NCBI RefSeq assembly: GCF_030152825.1
Contig: NZ_JASLIP010000007.1
Location: forward strand, 1-64,000
DNA: 64,000 bases
Direction: 5' to 3'
DNA from: Corynebacterium sp.
GTDB lineage: Bacteria > Actinomycetota > Actinomycetes > Mycobacteriales > Mycobacteriaceae
The notes under the pieces are model-generated. The model ran no database searches. It was not told the origin of the DNA and saw nothing but the letters and a program-made list of their open reading frames with translations. This document shows, in pieces, positions 1 to 8,053 of this stretch. Positions within the stretch are counted from its first letter, which is position 1. Every line of letters starts with the position of its first letter. The position numbers and the translations under genes were made by a program.

Positions 1-497
1 CGCGGACGGCCCTGCTCAGCGGTCCCCCGCTCTGCCGCCCCTGCAGTGTCAGTCCGCTCCGCTGCGTCCTTGCCCTTGGCCGTGGTCTTAGCGTCAGCCG
101 CTGCGGTGTCGGCCCTCTTAGCCTCGGCAGGCTGCGGACCAGCCGCCTTGGCTGCTGCTGCCTTCGGGGCATCGCCCTTGGCAGCCTTCGCCTGAGCGGA
201 GGCTGGAGACTTGGCGTCACCCGACTTCGCCTTGGGCTTGGCCGCAGTCTTCGCGGTTGGGGCAGCCTTCGCAGCCGGCTTCTTATCCGCGACAGCGGGG
301 CCGTTCTTCACGGTCTTCGCCGCTGGAGCAGCCGGAGACTTCGAGGCACCCTTCGCCGCTGGCTCCGGGGTTGCGCCTTCGTACTCTGGCACATCGATAT
401 CGGCGTACGGTTCCGATGCGCGGTCGCTGTGCCCGTAGGGCAAACCTCCAAGCGCCCCCTTCTGGGACTTCCTGCCATTATTCGATGCGTCAGTCAT
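1..497 (-). CDS. Ala/Lys/Pro-rich protein, N-terminal fragment (cut by left edge)
   Basis: Reading leftward from the ATG at 497, the frame stays open to the window edge (165 codons, no stop). The protein starts MTDASNNGRKSQKG, has a short polar segment (PYADIDVPEYEG), and then a long low-complexity stretch dominated by Ala, Lys, Pro and Asp. No domain or membrane segment is visible in the part present, so it looks like a disordered N-terminal extension of a protein whose folded part lies outside the window. It is divergent from the Ecm4-like gene, with about 230 bp between. Corynebacterial DoxX-type membrane proteins can carry such N-termini, but that identity is only a guess. The frame is well supported; the function is unknown. 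Confidence 0.6.
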   Translation of the reverse strand, partial: MTDASNNGRKSQKGALGGLPYGHSDRASEPYADIDVPEYEGATPEPAAKGASKSPAAPAAKTVKNGPAVADKKPAAKAAPTAKTAAKPKAKSGDAKSPASAQAKAAKGDAPKAAAAKAAGPQPAEAKRADTAAADAKTTAKGKDAAERTDTAGAAERGTAEQGRP

Positions 498-730
498 ATC
501 CTTAGCCTAAACGAGTTTCCCCAGGAACAGACCGAACAGACGCGGAGTGTCGGAGAACACTGCACCTGCCCAATCGAGCAACTTCCCTAGGATGAAGTGA
601 CAAAACCCGCAGCTCAGGCCAGCCAAACCCCCAAGTGGCTGACTTTTGTTGACATATCATCAATAATGGAGGAAGGCCTAGCGGCTCAGGTCTCCAACAG
701 AGCACGCAAATATAGAGGACAGTGAGGGAA

Positions 731-1777
731 ATGGCTTACGTTGAATCGGGCGGCGAATTCGACCGCGACATGAACTACATCGACGACCGCATCGTCAAGG
801 ACGTCGAAAACTTCGACCCAGGCAACACTGCTTCAGGCAAAGGGCAGGCCTGGCCGGTGAAGCCGAATACCTACCGGCTGATCGCAGCCCGCGCCTGCCC
901 ATGGGCACACCGCGCGGTGATCACCCGGCGCCTAATGGGCCTGGAGGATGCGATCTCCCTGGGGCTCACCGGCCCCACCCACGACTGGAAGTCCTGGACC
1001 TTCGACCTCAACGAGGATTCCGTCGACCCCGTGCTGAAGATCGGCAAGCTCCGCGACGCTTACCTCAACCGCTACCGGGATTACCCTCGCGGAATCACCG
1101 TCCCGGCGATGGTGGACGTCGCGTCGAAGTCCGTGGTCAGCAACGACTTCTTCAGCATCGTCGAGGACCTCGCCACCCAGTGGACCGATTATCAGCGCCC
1201 CGGAGCCCCGGACCTCTACCCGGAGGCGTTGCGCGCGGAGATCGACGAGATCAACGAGCGCGTCTTCCGCACCGTCAACAACGGCGTCTACCGCGCAGGG
1301 TTCACCGGTTCGCAGGAGGCCTACGAGAAGGCTTTCAACGAGCTCTTCAGCACCCTCGACTGGCTGGAGGAACGACTGAGCAGCCGCCGCTACCTGGTCG
1401 GCGATCACATCACGCTGGCGGATGTGTACCTCTACCCCACCCTGATTCGCTTCGACATGGTGTACCACAACCACTTCAAGTGCAATCGAAACAAGATCTC
1501 GGAGATGCCGAACCTGTGGGGCTACCTGCGCGACCTCTTCCAGACACCGGGCTTCGGCGACAGCACGAACTTCCAGCAGATCAAGGACCACTACTTCCTG
1601 GTCCACACCGATATCAACCCCACCGGAGTGGTGCCGGTCGGCCCAAGCCCGGAGATCTTCTACACCGAGCATGGCCGCGAAAAGCTCCCGGGCAGCCCGT
1701 TCGGCGAGGGCACCGCCCCGGGCGCTCCCCAAGGGGAGGACGTACTGGACGGCGACGAGGCCGGCGCCTTCGCCTAA
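731..1777 (+). CDS. Ecm4/YqjG-type glutathionyl-hydroquinone reductase-like (GST family)
   Basis: About 348 aa of the Omega-like GST branch. The N-terminal thioredoxin-fold half carries the diagnostic CPWAHR motif (cysteine near residue 56) that, in known family members, reduces glutathionyl-hydroquinones. The C-terminal half is the all-helical GST domain, with a motif of the type GDHITLADVYLYPTLIRFD. The length fits the family. Actinobacteria usually use mycothiol rather than glutathione, so the physiological thiol is uncertain. The start is ambiguous: ATG 731 gives MAYVES, while an in-frame GTG at 722 lies 3 nt after a GAGG at 715-718. It is convergent with the substrate-binding protein gene, whose stop lies 29 bp downstream. 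Confidence 0.85.
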   Translation: MAYVESGGEFDRDMNYIDDRIVKDVENFDPGNTASGKGQAWPVKPNTYRLIAARACPWAHRAVITRRLMGLEDAISLGLTGPTHDWKSWTFDLNEDSVDPVLKIGKLRDAYLNRYRDYPRGITVPAMVDVASKSVVSNDFFSIVEDLATQWTDYQRPGAPDLYPEALRAEIDEINERVFRTVNNGVYRAGFTGSQEAYEKAFNELFSTLDWLEERLSSRRYLVGDHITLADVYLYPTLIRFDMVYHNHFKCNRNKISEMPNLWGYLRDLFQTPGFGDSTNFQQIKDHYFLVHTDINPTGVVPVGPSPEIFYTEHGREKLPGSPFGEGTAPGAPQGEDVLDGDEAGAFA

Positions 1778-1806
1778 GTTAGCGCTTGGTTTTTAACGCT
1801 TCGGCA

Positions 1807-2751
1807 CTAACGCTTGGTGCCAATCTTCTCGGCGACATCCTCCAGCCCCGTGGTGATCTTCGACCCCGCAGAGGCACCCGTGGTCGCCGGGGAGATCAGC
1901 TCAACCCGTGCGCCCAGTTCGGCGATCGCCGGCTGGTCCAGAAGGTCTGCGAAGGCCTCCTTGCCCTGCCCGCGGAAGTCTTCGATGAGGATGACGTCCG
2001 GGGCGAGCGCGGCGATTCGCTCCGGGTCTGCCGGCGCCGCACCCCGCATGCCCTCAGCCTCGGAGATCAGCTCGCCACCGGCCTCCTTCACCAGGCCGCT
2101 GGCCATCGTGGGCGGCGCCATAATCATCTTTTTGCCGCCGCGAGCCATGAGCAGCAGGACGCGGGGCTTGGCCTTCTTGTCCAGTGGGCCCACCATCTCA
2201 TCGCGTCGCTCGCCGATCTTCGTGCTCAGATCCTGAGCCTTGTTCTGCTCTCCGGTCAGCTCGCCGAGGGTGGTCATGCTCTTCATGAGACTGTCGATGG
2301 AGCTCCAGTCGGAGTCCTTGAAAGTGTGAACCTTCACCCCACTGTTGGCGAGCAGGTCCGCGGCGGAGCCCTCGGAACCGTGACGCTCGGTCAGCACCAC
2401 CAGGTCCGGGTTGAGCGCCAGCACCTGCTCCGGGTCGGCGTGCACCCCGTCGGGAAGCGCGGTTCCGCCCACCGGCTTGCTGCCAGGGGTCGCCGGGGAT
2501 GCCACGATGCGCTCGTGATCGACGAGCTCCGCGAGCACGCTAGTCGCATCGGAGGACAAGGAGGCGATGCGCTGTGGCTTGGTTACCGCCTCACCGGACT
2601 CGGTGGACTCCGCACTGCGGCTTTCCTCCGCACCCTGGGTAGCTTGCGCAGCGACGTCGTCCTCGGCCGAGGAGCAGGCCGCAGCGAAGGTGAACAGTGG
2701 CAGGGTCAGCGCGACCAGCGCGCGGCGCCAGTGCTTTCGAGCAGTAGTCAT
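1807..2751 (-). CDS. Metal/heme ABC transporter substrate-binding lipoprotein (HmuT-like)
   Basis: A 314-aa class III periplasmic-binding-type lipoprotein. It has a basic N-terminus, a hydrophobic segment and a lipobox FAAAC with the lipidated Cys at residue 26, then an acidic linker and two lobes typical of Fe-siderophore/heme/B12 binders (RIASLSSDATSVLAEL; LNPDLVVLTERHG; APDVILIEDF). ATG 2751 was chosen because AAGGA lies 5 nt upstream. It is the third gene after the permease and ATPase genes, with a 127-nt gap. The mature protein contains no tyrosine at all, whereas heme-binding HmuT/ShuT proteins use an axial Tyr. The His in TERHG remains as a possible ligand. Heme specificity should therefore not be assumed. 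Confidence 0.8.
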   Translation of the reverse strand: MTTARKHWRRALVALTLPLFTFAAACSSAEDDVAAQATQGAEESRSAESTESGEAVTKPQRIASLSSDATSVLAELVDHERIVASPATPGSKPVGGTALPDGVHADPEQVLALNPDLVVLTERHGSEGSAADLLANSGVKVHTFKDSDWSSIDSLMKSMTTLGELTGEQNKAQDLSTKIGERRDEMVGPLDKKAKPRVLLLMARGGKKMIMAPPTMASGLVKEAGGELISEAEGMRGAAPADPERIAALAPDVILIEDFRGQGKEAFADLLDQPAIAELGARVELISPATTGASAGSKITTGLEDVAEKIGTKR

Positions 2752-2878
2752 TCTCATCCTTAAAGTCTTTTGTCTTGGGTCTCGGGGCTTAGCTGTAGAG
2801 CGCCCCGCCACCGTGGGATTCGGGTTTCGGATTACCCGAGGCAGCGGATAATCCGCCGCCACGCGGTGCAACGCAGTG

Positions 2879-3583
2879 TCACAGCGGGGTGACCCGCAGG
2901 CTCTCCGTGACCGGGTCCGGCCTAATGTCCACCGGGACGCCGTAGACCTCGGATACCAACTCCGGGCAGAGCACCGCCTCGGGCGGTCCCGTGGCCGCCA
3001 CGTTTCGTTCCGCCATGAGGACGAGCCGGTCGCAGTACCGCGCCGCCAGAGTCAGGTCGTGCAGGACAACCACCACGGTCTTGCCCTGCTGTGCCTGCTC
3101 TTGCAGCAGCTTCAGCACCCGCACCTGGTGTTTAAGATCGAGCGCGCTGGTGGGCTCATCGCACAGCAGAACCGGGGTGTCCTGCGCGATCGCGCGTGCG
3201 ACATGAACGAGCTGGCGCTCGCCGCCAGAAATCTGGTTGACCGATTTCTCCCTCAGGTGCTCGATCCCCACCCTCGCCAGCGCGTGTTCCACAATCCGGC
3301 GGTCGGAATCCGTGAACTGTTGGAAGCGGGACACGTGGGGGTGGCGCCCAAATTGGACGACCTCGGCGACGGAGAAGTCGAAGCTCATCGTCGTGTCCTG
3401 GGGAACAACCGCCATCTGCCGGGCGCGCTGCCGGTCGGAGGTTCCAGCATCCAGCCAGACCCCGCGCAGCAGCGTCGACTTGCCCGCACCGTTGGGTCCG
3501 ATGATCCCGGTGACCTGGCCCTGTTCGGCCGAGAAGGCGACGTCGGCGAGGATGCCGGGGACGGTGATGCGAGCGTCGATCAT
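2879..3583 (-). CDS. Metal/heme ABC transporter ATP-binding protein (HmuV-like)
   Basis: A 234-aa ABC ATPase of the FecE/HmuV type, driving import through the adjacent FecCD permease. Walker A GPNGAGKST lies near residue 30, the signature ISGGERQ in the middle, then Walker B with VLLCDEPTSALD and an H-loop VVLHD. ATG 3583 forms an ATGA overlap with the permease stop at 3580, indicating translational coupling; a GTG nine nt upstream also exists. The order permease-ATPase-binding protein differs from the hmuT-U-V order known in C. diphtheriae. The family is certain; the substrate (heme, siderophore or other metal complex) is not. Confidence 0.88.
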   Translation of the reverse strand: MIDARITVPGILADVAFSAEQGQVTGIIGPNGAGKSTLLRGVWLDAGTSDRQRARQMAVVPQDTTMSFDFSVAEVVQFGRHPHVSRFQQFTDSDRRIVEHALARVGIEHLREKSVNQISGGERQLVHVARAIAQDTPVLLCDEPTSALDLKHQVRVLKLLQEQAQQGKTVVVVLHDLTLAARYCDRLVLMAERNVAATGPPEAVLCPELVSEVYGVPVDIRPDPVTESLRVTPL

Positions 3584-4635
3584 GCCGACCACCCCGCCGG
3601 GCGACGGCCACGCAGCAGAAGCCAGAGGAAGATCGGCGAACCAATGAAGGCCACGACCGTTCCGGTCTGCAGCGTCACGGGGGCGAAGAGCATGCGGGCT
3701 ATCGTGTCTGCTGCCAGTAGAAAGGCCGCACCGGCCAGCGCGGCGGTGGGCAACAAGGCCTTGTGATTCGGGCCGATGATCAGGCGGATAAGATGCGGCA
3801 CCACGAGCCCCACGAAGCCGATCACGCCGGAGACCGCCACCGCCGACGCGGTGATCAACGCAGCAACCGTAAGCGTGACAACCCGAACCCGGCGCACGTT
3901 CACACCAGTGGTGCGGGCAGCCTGGTCGCCCATCAGCAGGATGTTGAGGTCCCGGCTAAAGAACAGCAGAAGCACGATGCCGAGCACGATCGGCAGGCTC
4001 GCGATGACGACGTGCTCCCAGGTGCGGGCGACAAGATCGCCGTTGAGCCAGAACGCCACGCCGCGGATATCCGAGTCCGAGGGTGCGTTGGCGATCGCCG
4101 CCGCGGTGACCGCACCCAAAAACGCGCTGAGTGCAATACCGACGAGCACGAGGGTGGCCGGCCCTCCCCCGCGCATCGCCGCGGCCAGCTGCACGATGGC
4201 CACAGCCCCCAGCGCCCCGAGGAAGGCCGAGGCCGGCAGCGCCCAGGCGGCTACTGCGCTGAATCCGGTGACGATGGCCAGCACCGCGGCAGTCGCCGCC
4301 CCGGCAGACACACCGATGATGCCGGGATCGGCCAGCGGGTTGCGGAAGACTGCCTGCATCACGGTTCCGGCCACGGCCAGGGCCGCGCCCACGAGCGCGG
4401 CGATGATCGCGCGGGGCAAGCGGATGGCCGCCACGACGTTATAGGCACTCCCCAGTGCCGGATCCTCCTGGGCGCTCTCGCCACGCCCAGTGATCTGCGC
4501 CCAGACGCTGGCCAGCACATCCGGCACCGCGATGGTGACCGGCCCGATGGCGAGCGCTGCGATAAAGAGAATTGCCGCCAGGATCGCCGCGATGGCGATT
4601 GCTACCGCCGGCGAGCTAAGACGACGTTTCTGCAC
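3580..4635 (-). CDS. FecCD-family ABC transporter permease (HmuU-like)
   Basis: A 351-aa polytopic membrane protein of the FecCD/BtuC family: about ten hydrophobic segments, the family stretch RLPRAIIAALVGAALAVAG near residue 75 and FVGLVVPHLIRL near residue 270. As a dimer it forms the pore for heme, siderophore or B12-type import. It begins with GTG at 4635. The gene leads a leftward three-gene unit, and a Fur/Zur-like palindrome at 4653-4671 sits 17-35 nt upstream of the start, with possible -10 boxes at 4647-4652 or 4642-4647. It is therefore probably repressed by a Fur-family metalloregulator. Confidence 0.88.
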   Translation of the reverse strand: MQKRRLSSPAVAIAIAAILAAILFIAALAIGPVTIAVPDVLASVWAQITGRGESAQEDPALGSAYNVVAAIRLPRAIIAALVGAALAVAGTVMQAVFRNPLADPGIIGVSAGAATAAVLAIVTGFSAVAAWALPASAFLGALGAVAIVQLAAAMRGGGPATLVLVGIALSAFLGAVTAAAIANAPSDSDIRGVAFWLNGDLVARTWEHVVIASLPIVLGIVLLLFFSRDLNILLMGDQAARTTGVNVRRVRVVTLTVAALITASAVAVSGVIGFVGLVVPHLIRLIIGPNHKALLPTAALAGAAFLLAADTIARMLFAPVTLQTGTVVAFIGSPIFLWLLLRGRRPAGWSA

Positions 4636-4652
4636 ACCGCGAACCTACATTA

Positions 4653-4671
4653 ATTGATAGCCATTTTCAAT
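4653..4671 (-). promoter_or_regulatory. Fur/Zur-like operator upstream of the FecCD importer
   Basis: An imperfect inverted repeat ATTGATA-GCCAT-TTTCAAT (19 bp) resembles the A/T-rich ATTGAWA..TWTCAAT operators of Fur-family repressors such as Zur in actinobacteria. It does not resemble the DtxR box (TTAGG..CCTAA) that controls iron genes in corynebacteria. It abuts a possible -10 (TAATGT, 4647-4652), so bound repressor would block RNA polymerase. Confidence 0.5.
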
Positions 4672-4720
4672 ATGTGTGCAGGCTAGCGCCCTAGGCCCAC
4701 CTTCGGTCGCCAAGCAGCCG

Positions 4721-6352
4721 TTAGTGGATTTTGGCCTCCTGCCCTTGCCACGCCTCGTCACGTAGTTCCTTCTTGCGCACCTTGCCAGTAGAGGTCCGGG
4801 GCAGCTCGTCGAGGATGACGATATCCTTGGGCACCTTATAGCCCGCCATATTTACCCGGCAGTGGGCGATGATCGCCTCAGAAATCGCCTCCGGATCATC
4901 CCCTCGAGCTTCCGACCGCAGCACCACGTACGCACGCGGCCTCTCGCCCCATTTCTCGTCCGGAACTCCAATGACCGCACAATCAGAGACATCCGGGTAA
5001 CTGACGATGCCCTGCTCCACCTCGATCGTGGAAATGTTCTCACCGCCACTGACCACCACATCCTTGGCCCGATCCAGCAGCTGAATATAGCCATCGGGGT
5101 GCTTGACACCGAGATCGCCGGTGTGGAAATACCCACCCCGGAAGGCGATGCGGGTGGCCTCCTCATCCTCGAAATAACCCGCCATCACCCCATTGCCAGT
5201 CATGACGATTTCGCCCATCGTCGCACCATCACTAGGCACCTCGACAATCGAATCATCATCTTCAGCAGTTTGCTCGATGACCAGCACCTCTTCGTTGGTG
5301 ATCATTGCTACGCCCTGCCGAGCCTTGAGAACCGCACGACGCCGGACAGTCATATCCGACCACGCGCGCTGTGGCTCACAGACGGTAAACGGCCCGTAGG
5401 ATTCCGTCAGCCCATAAACGTGCGTGACTTCGATGCCTAGATTCTCACACCGAGTGATGATGGTGGGGCTCGGCGGGGCTCCCGCAGTCACGATCCTGAG
5501 GTTCTTCACGCGCCGCTTGTTCTCATCATCGACCAGCGTGGTGAGCACCGCGGGAGCGCCACACATGTGAGTGATCCCCTCTTCTGCAATCAGGCGCCAC
5601 ATCTCCGGCCCTCGCACCGCCCGGAGCGCCACCTGGGTTGCCGAAACCGCCATCGTCGCCCAGCCGGTACACCAGCCTGAGCAGTGAAACATGGGCAGCG
5701 TCCACAGATAGACGCTGTCGCTGGCGAAATTTTGCGCGTTAACCTCGCCGATGGCGTTGAGGTAGGCCCCGCGGTGCGTATACACGGCGCCCTTCGGCTT
5801 ACCGGTCGTGCCCGAGGTGTAATTGATCGCAATGGGCTCATTATCGTCGGCCACCCGATAACTTAGGTCCTCGCCTTCCCGGTGGGGCGCGATGAAATCC
5901 GCGAAAGAGGGGAACTTCCCGGGCTGGGTGCCGTCCAACTCTGGGATCTCCAGCAGCCGCAGTTCTTCTGGCAGTTCCTCAACCACGCCGACTAGCAGGT
6001 CAGCTGCACCGATGAGGATATTAAACCCAGCGTGACCTTGGATATAGGCCACCTCCGCAGCCGCGAGCCGGGTGTTGATAGGCACGGTCGCTCCCCCAGC
6101 GAGAGGCACGGCAAACTGCGCCAGCAGAGCCTCGTAGCTATTCGGGGCAAGCACCCCTACCCGGTCGTGCAGCCCCAAGCCGTGGGCCCGCAACGCACGA
6201 GCGAAGGCCTCCGCATCCTCTCGGAACTGCCTGAAGCTGATGCGCCGCACTCCGTCGATGCAGGCCGTGGCTTCTGGGAAGACATTGGCGCTGCGCTCTA
6301 GGAACCGCAGCGGAGTCAGGGGAACATTCAGACCTCGATACTTAGTTTCCAT
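4721..6352 (-). CDS. AMP-forming acyl-CoA ligase (FadD/DmdB-like)
   Basis: A 543-aa ANL-superfamily adenylate-forming enzyme activating a carboxylic acid to its acyl-CoA. Visible motifs: P-loop YTSGTTGKPKGA near residue 175; the A5 region HVYGLTESYGP; the A7 TGDLGVKHPDGY; the hinge DRAKDVVVSGGENIS; and the C-terminal catalytic Lys in PRTSTGKVRKKEL. Overall it resembles medium-chain or methylmercaptopropionate-type ligases more than the long-chain FadD15 type. ATG 6352 is preferred over GTG 6361 because a TAGAGT -10 lies exactly 7 nt upstream, suggesting a leaderless mRNA. The substrate is unknown. Confidence 0.85.
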   Translation of the reverse strand: METKYRGLNVPLTPLRFLERSANVFPEATACIDGVRRISFRQFREDAEAFARALRAHGLGLHDRVGVLAPNSYEALLAQFAVPLAGGATVPINTRLAAAEVAYIQGHAGFNILIGAADLLVGVVEELPEELRLLEIPELDGTQPGKFPSFADFIAPHREGEDLSYRVADDNEPIAINYTSGTTGKPKGAVYTHRGAYLNAIGEVNAQNFASDSVYLWTLPMFHCSGWCTGWATMAVSATQVALRAVRGPEMWRLIAEEGITHMCGAPAVLTTLVDDENKRRVKNLRIVTAGAPPSPTIITRCENLGIEVTHVYGLTESYGPFTVCEPQRAWSDMTVRRRAVLKARQGVAMITNEEVLVIEQTAEDDDSIVEVPSDGATMGEIVMTGNGVMAGYFEDEEATRIAFRGGYFHTGDLGVKHPDGYIQLLDRAKDVVVSGGENISTIEVEQGIVSYPDVSDCAVIGVPDEKWGERPRAYVVLRSEARGDDPEAISEAIIAHCRVNMAGYKVPKDIVILDELPRTSTGKVRKKELRDEAWQGQEAKIH

Positions 6353-6359
6353 AACCAAC

Positions 6360-6365
6360 ACTCTA
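6360..6365 (-). promoter_or_regulatory. -10 box (TAGAGT) for acyl-CoA ligase, leaderless type
   Basis: TAGAGT ends 7 nt before ATG 6352, placing the likely transcription start at or next to the A of the start codon. No Shine-Dalgarno sequence precedes this ATG. Confidence 0.5.
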
Positions 6366-6403
6366 CATTCTCGCGCCCCCTCAAGGCGAGAGAAAATAAG
6401 AAA

Positions 6404-6434
6404 CCTCCGGGCCCGATTTCTCGTGGCCCGGAGG
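6404..6434 (-). terminator. Rho-independent terminator after gatB
   Basis: A 10-bp perfect stem CCTCCGGGCC / GGCCCGGAGG with an 11-nt loop. On the minus strand it is followed by a T-rich run (TTTCTTATTTTC). It lies between the gatB stop and the acyl-CoA ligase promoter, so it should end gatB transcripts. Confidence 0.8.
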
Positions 6435-6484
6435 CTTCACGCGACCGCCCGCGCGTCACGCACGCGAGCGGTGGCCGCGCGGTG

Positions 6485-7999
6485 CTAGTTCAGCTTCTCG
6501 GCGATCAGCTTATTGACCTGCGCCGGATCAGCCTTGCCCTTGGTCGCCTTCATCACGGCACCGACGATCGCACCGGTGACCTTCTTATTACCCGCGCGGT
6601 ACTTCTCCACGATGTCCGGGTTTGCAGCCAGAGCCTCGTCGACGGCGGCCTCGATCGCTCCGTCATCGCGGACGACCTCCAGGCCACGGTCCTTGACCAC
6701 CTGGTCGACGTCACCCTCCCCTGCCAATACGCCGTCCACGGCCTGGCGGGCGAGCTTGGTGGTCAGCTTGCCTTCCTTGACCAGCTCGATGATGCGAGCG
6801 ACCTGAGCCGGGGTGATGTCGAGCTGCTCGAGCTCCACGCCCTGCTCGTTGGCCTTCTGCGCCAGGTAGGCCACCCACCAGCTACGGGCATCCGCCGGAT
6901 CCGCGCCAGCCTCGGTGGTCTCCACGATCAGGTCGAGCGCACCAGCGTTGACGAGGTCGCGCATCTCCGCGTCCGGCAGGTCCCACTCCTTCTGGATGCG
7001 GGCGCGGCGGATCCACGGCATCTCCGGCAGGGTCGCGCGGATCTCCTCGACCCACTCCTCCGGGGCCAAGACCGGCGGCAGGTCCGGGTCGTTGAAGTAG
7101 CGGTAGTCCGCCATGGACTCCTTCGGGCGCCCCTTCGAGGTGGTGCCGTCCTCCTGGTAGTGGCGGGTCTCCTGCTGGATCTGCACCCCATTGACGAGGC
7201 AGGCGGCGTGGCGCTGCATCTCGAAGCGCACGGCCTGCTCCACGGAGCGCAGGGAGTTGATGTTCTTGGTCTCGGTGCGGGTGCCGAACTCCGTGCTGCC
7301 CTTCTCGCGCAGGGAGAGGTTCGAGTCCACACGCATGGAGCCCTGATCCATGCGGGCATTGGACACGCCGAGGGCCTTAACCAGGTCGCGCAGCGCGGTG
7401 ACGTAGGCACGCGCGATCTCCGGGGCGCGCTCGCCAGCGCCCTCGATCGGCTTGGTGACGATCTCGATCAGCGGCACGCCGGCGCGGTTGCAGTCCACCA
7501 GGGAGGCAGTCGCGCCGTGGATGCGACCGGAAGCGCCACCGAGGTGGGTCAGCTTGCCGGTGTCCTCCTCCATGTGGGCGCGCTCGATCTCAACGCGCCA
7601 CTCGGTGCCGTCATCGAGGACGACGTCCAGGTAGCCGTCGTAGGCGATCGGCTCGTCGTACTGGCTGATCTGGTAGTTCTTCGGCTGGTCTGGGTAGAAG
7701 TAATTCTTGCGCGCGAAGCGGGAGTACGGCGCGATCTTGCAGTTCAGCGCAAGCCCGATCTTGATGGCCCACTCCACACCCTGCTTGTTGACGACCGGCA
7801 GTGCGCCCGGCAGACCCAGGCTGCACGGGTCCACGTGGGTATTCGGATCCCCGCCGAAGGCCGCGGTCGAGGTGGAGAACATCTTGGTGTTCGTGGACAG
7901 CTCGACGTGGACCTCCATTCCCATCACGGGTTCGAAGCGCTCCAGCACTTCGTCGAAATCCATCACATCGTCGGAATAGTCATACAACTGCGCAGTCAT
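6485..7999 (-). CDS. gatB: Aspartyl/glutamyl-tRNA(Asn/Gln) amidotransferase subunit B
   Basis: A 504-aa GatB, the tRNA-recognising kinase-like subunit of the GatCAB complex, which amidates misacylated Glu-tRNA(Gln)/Asp-tRNA(Asn). The N-terminal signature VMGMEVHVELSTNTKMF, the PGALPVVNKQ region and DYRYFNDPDLPP are typical, with a C-terminal YqeY/tail domain (TGAIVGAVMKATKGKADP). Other in-frame starts exist at 8008 and 8032, but ATG 7999 lies 7 nt after a TAAGAT -10 box, so a leaderless mRNA starting here is favoured. pfkA ends 55 bp upstream and a strong terminator follows. Confidence 0.95.
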   Translation of the reverse strand: MTAQLYDYSDDVMDFDEVLERFEPVMGMEVHVELSTNTKMFSTSTAAFGGDPNTHVDPCSLGLPGALPVVNKQGVEWAIKIGLALNCKIAPYSRFARKNYFYPDQPKNYQISQYDEPIAYDGYLDVVLDDGTEWRVEIERAHMEEDTGKLTHLGGASGRIHGATASLVDCNRAGVPLIEIVTKPIEGAGERAPEIARAYVTALRDLVKALGVSNARMDQGSMRVDSNLSLREKGSTEFGTRTETKNINSLRSVEQAVRFEMQRHAACLVNGVQIQQETRHYQEDGTTSKGRPKESMADYRYFNDPDLPPVLAPEEWVEEIRATLPEMPWIRRARIQKEWDLPDAEMRDLVNAGALDLIVETTEAGADPADARSWWVAYLAQKANEQGVELEQLDITPAQVARIIELVKEGKLTTKLARQAVDGVLAGEGDVDQVVKDRGLEVVRDDGAIEAAVDEALAANPDIVEKYRAGNKKVTGAIVGAVMKATKGKADPAQVNKLIAEKLN

Positions 8000-8006
8000 G
8001 GCGCCC

Positions 8007-8012
8007 ATCTTA
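8007..8012 (-). promoter_or_regulatory. -10 box (TAAGAT) for gatB, leaderless type
   Basis: TAAGAT is separated from ATG 7999 by 7 nt. This gives gatB its own promoter although it follows pfkA on the same strand. Confidence 0.45.
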
Positions 8013-8053
8013 GTACCTTTGCCACCGGTCATCTGTAATCGGCTCGGGTGCTT

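Noticed and set aside
4680..4700. DtxR iron box upstream of the FecCD importer (AGGCTAGCGCCCTAGG)
   Set aside because: Only one half-site resembles the TTAGG..CCTAA consensus; the centre does not match. The Fur/Zur-like palindrome next to it is far better.
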